A stretch of 64,000 nt of DNA from Lepidonotus clava (lineage: Eukaryota > Annelida > Polychaeta > Phyllodocida > Polynoidae). Where the stretch lies: positions 70,122,374-70,186,373 of the forward strand of contig OW387133.1 in the NCBI GenBank assembly GCA_936440205.1, read 5' to 3'. The position numbers and the translations under genes are program-made. A model generated the notes under the pieces. The model was given only the letters and a program-made list of their open reading frames with translations. It did no database searches and had not been told where the DNA came from. Positions within the stretch are counted from its first letter, which is position 1. Every line of letters starts with the position of its first letter. Of this stretch, positions 63,704 through 64,000 are shown in pieces.

Positions 63704-64000
63704 TCACAGCTTTTGGTGCCCCCCTCTCTCCTATATATTATCATTATGAAGAAAATCTATCCATGCTGGTCTCCTCAGCAATAAAGACCACTAATCTAAG
63801 CCACATCCTATATAAGCCGCACCCTGACTTAAGAGTTTCCCCCCGGCCATTTTTTGGAACCTTTTTCTGAGGAAGCATAGTGTTAAAGTTAGAGCGAAAT
63901 CCTAAATTAAGCTGCACACCAAAAATGTAATTCCAATTGGATCTAATTCCATGACTAACCCTTTTTAAGCCACAACTTTACCATACACTACCCGATGCTA

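Larger units (their letters stand above)
61060..64000 (-). other. Region upstream of E1, probably GRIPAP1 5' intron
   Basis: E1 begins inside a codon, so at least one more coding exon must lie upstream. I looked for the human-like N-terminus (pattern EEFxRMQxQLLELRTxNY) on the minus strand and did not find it, so the start is probably beyond 64000. The stretch holds an A-rich tract (61448-61483), a hairpin element, a foldback array, and near 63.79-63.97 kb short repeated TAAGCC(G/A)CA words typical of an old interspersed repeat. Confidence 0.55.

Noticed and set aside
63790-63965. Repeated TAAGCC(G/A)CA words suggesting another MITE
   Set aside because: The words are short and irregular and no terminal repeats or flanking duplication could be set. 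It is probably an old repeat fragment cut by the window end.

Overview
This 64-kb window looks like metazoan nuclear DNA, most likely from an invertebrate deuterostome. It is AT-rich, has short coding exons in long non-coding DNA, and frequently shows the octamer-like word TAGGCCTA, which is common in echinoderm, hemichordate and lancelet sequence. A foldback element built of short tandem repeats recalls the sea urchin TU family, so an echinoderm is my best but weak guess.

One protein-coding gene can be supported. It is the orthologue of GRIPAP1 (GRASP-1, GRIP1-associated protein 1), a coiled-coil Rab4 effector of recycling endosomes, on the minus strand. Twenty-three coding exons (called E1 to E23 here) run from 61059 down to the stop codon at 23347. 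They join in one open frame of 835 residues. The extreme N-terminus (roughly 36 residues in the human protein) lies outside the window or in an exon I could not find. Twenty-two exons sit between 47087 and 61059 with introns of about 140 to 1100 bp plus one of 3.2 kb. The last exon is separated by a 23.6-kb intron.

Layout: 1-23346 is downstream of the gene and holds no recognisable gene. It contains a 1.3-kb foldback of tandem repeats (1878-3197), two small inverted-repeat elements (11946-12299 and 16230-16379), GC-richer islands and several RFX-type X-boxes. 23440-47086 is the giant last intron. It has a 240-bp GAAA array and GC-rich islands with clustered candidate transcription-factor sites: triple DR1 with a homeodomain palindrome, TGACAG cluster, MEF2 pair, X-boxes and E-box/TGACAG. 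47087-61059 is the exon cluster. The 3.2-kb intron inside it carries a hammerhead-ribozyme-like motif. 61060-64000 is probably the first intron, with a 61-bp-arm hairpin element and a second foldback array. That array shares its 12-bp terminus and its GGAC-N5-CCCC unit frame with the array at 1878-3197.

The most unusual points are the two related foldback arrays at opposite ends of the window, the hammerhead-like motif, the enhancer-like texture of the oversized last intron, and the abrupt exon-to-exon shift in third-position GC inside GRIPAP1. I recognised no retroviral, LTR or capsid-bearing element.
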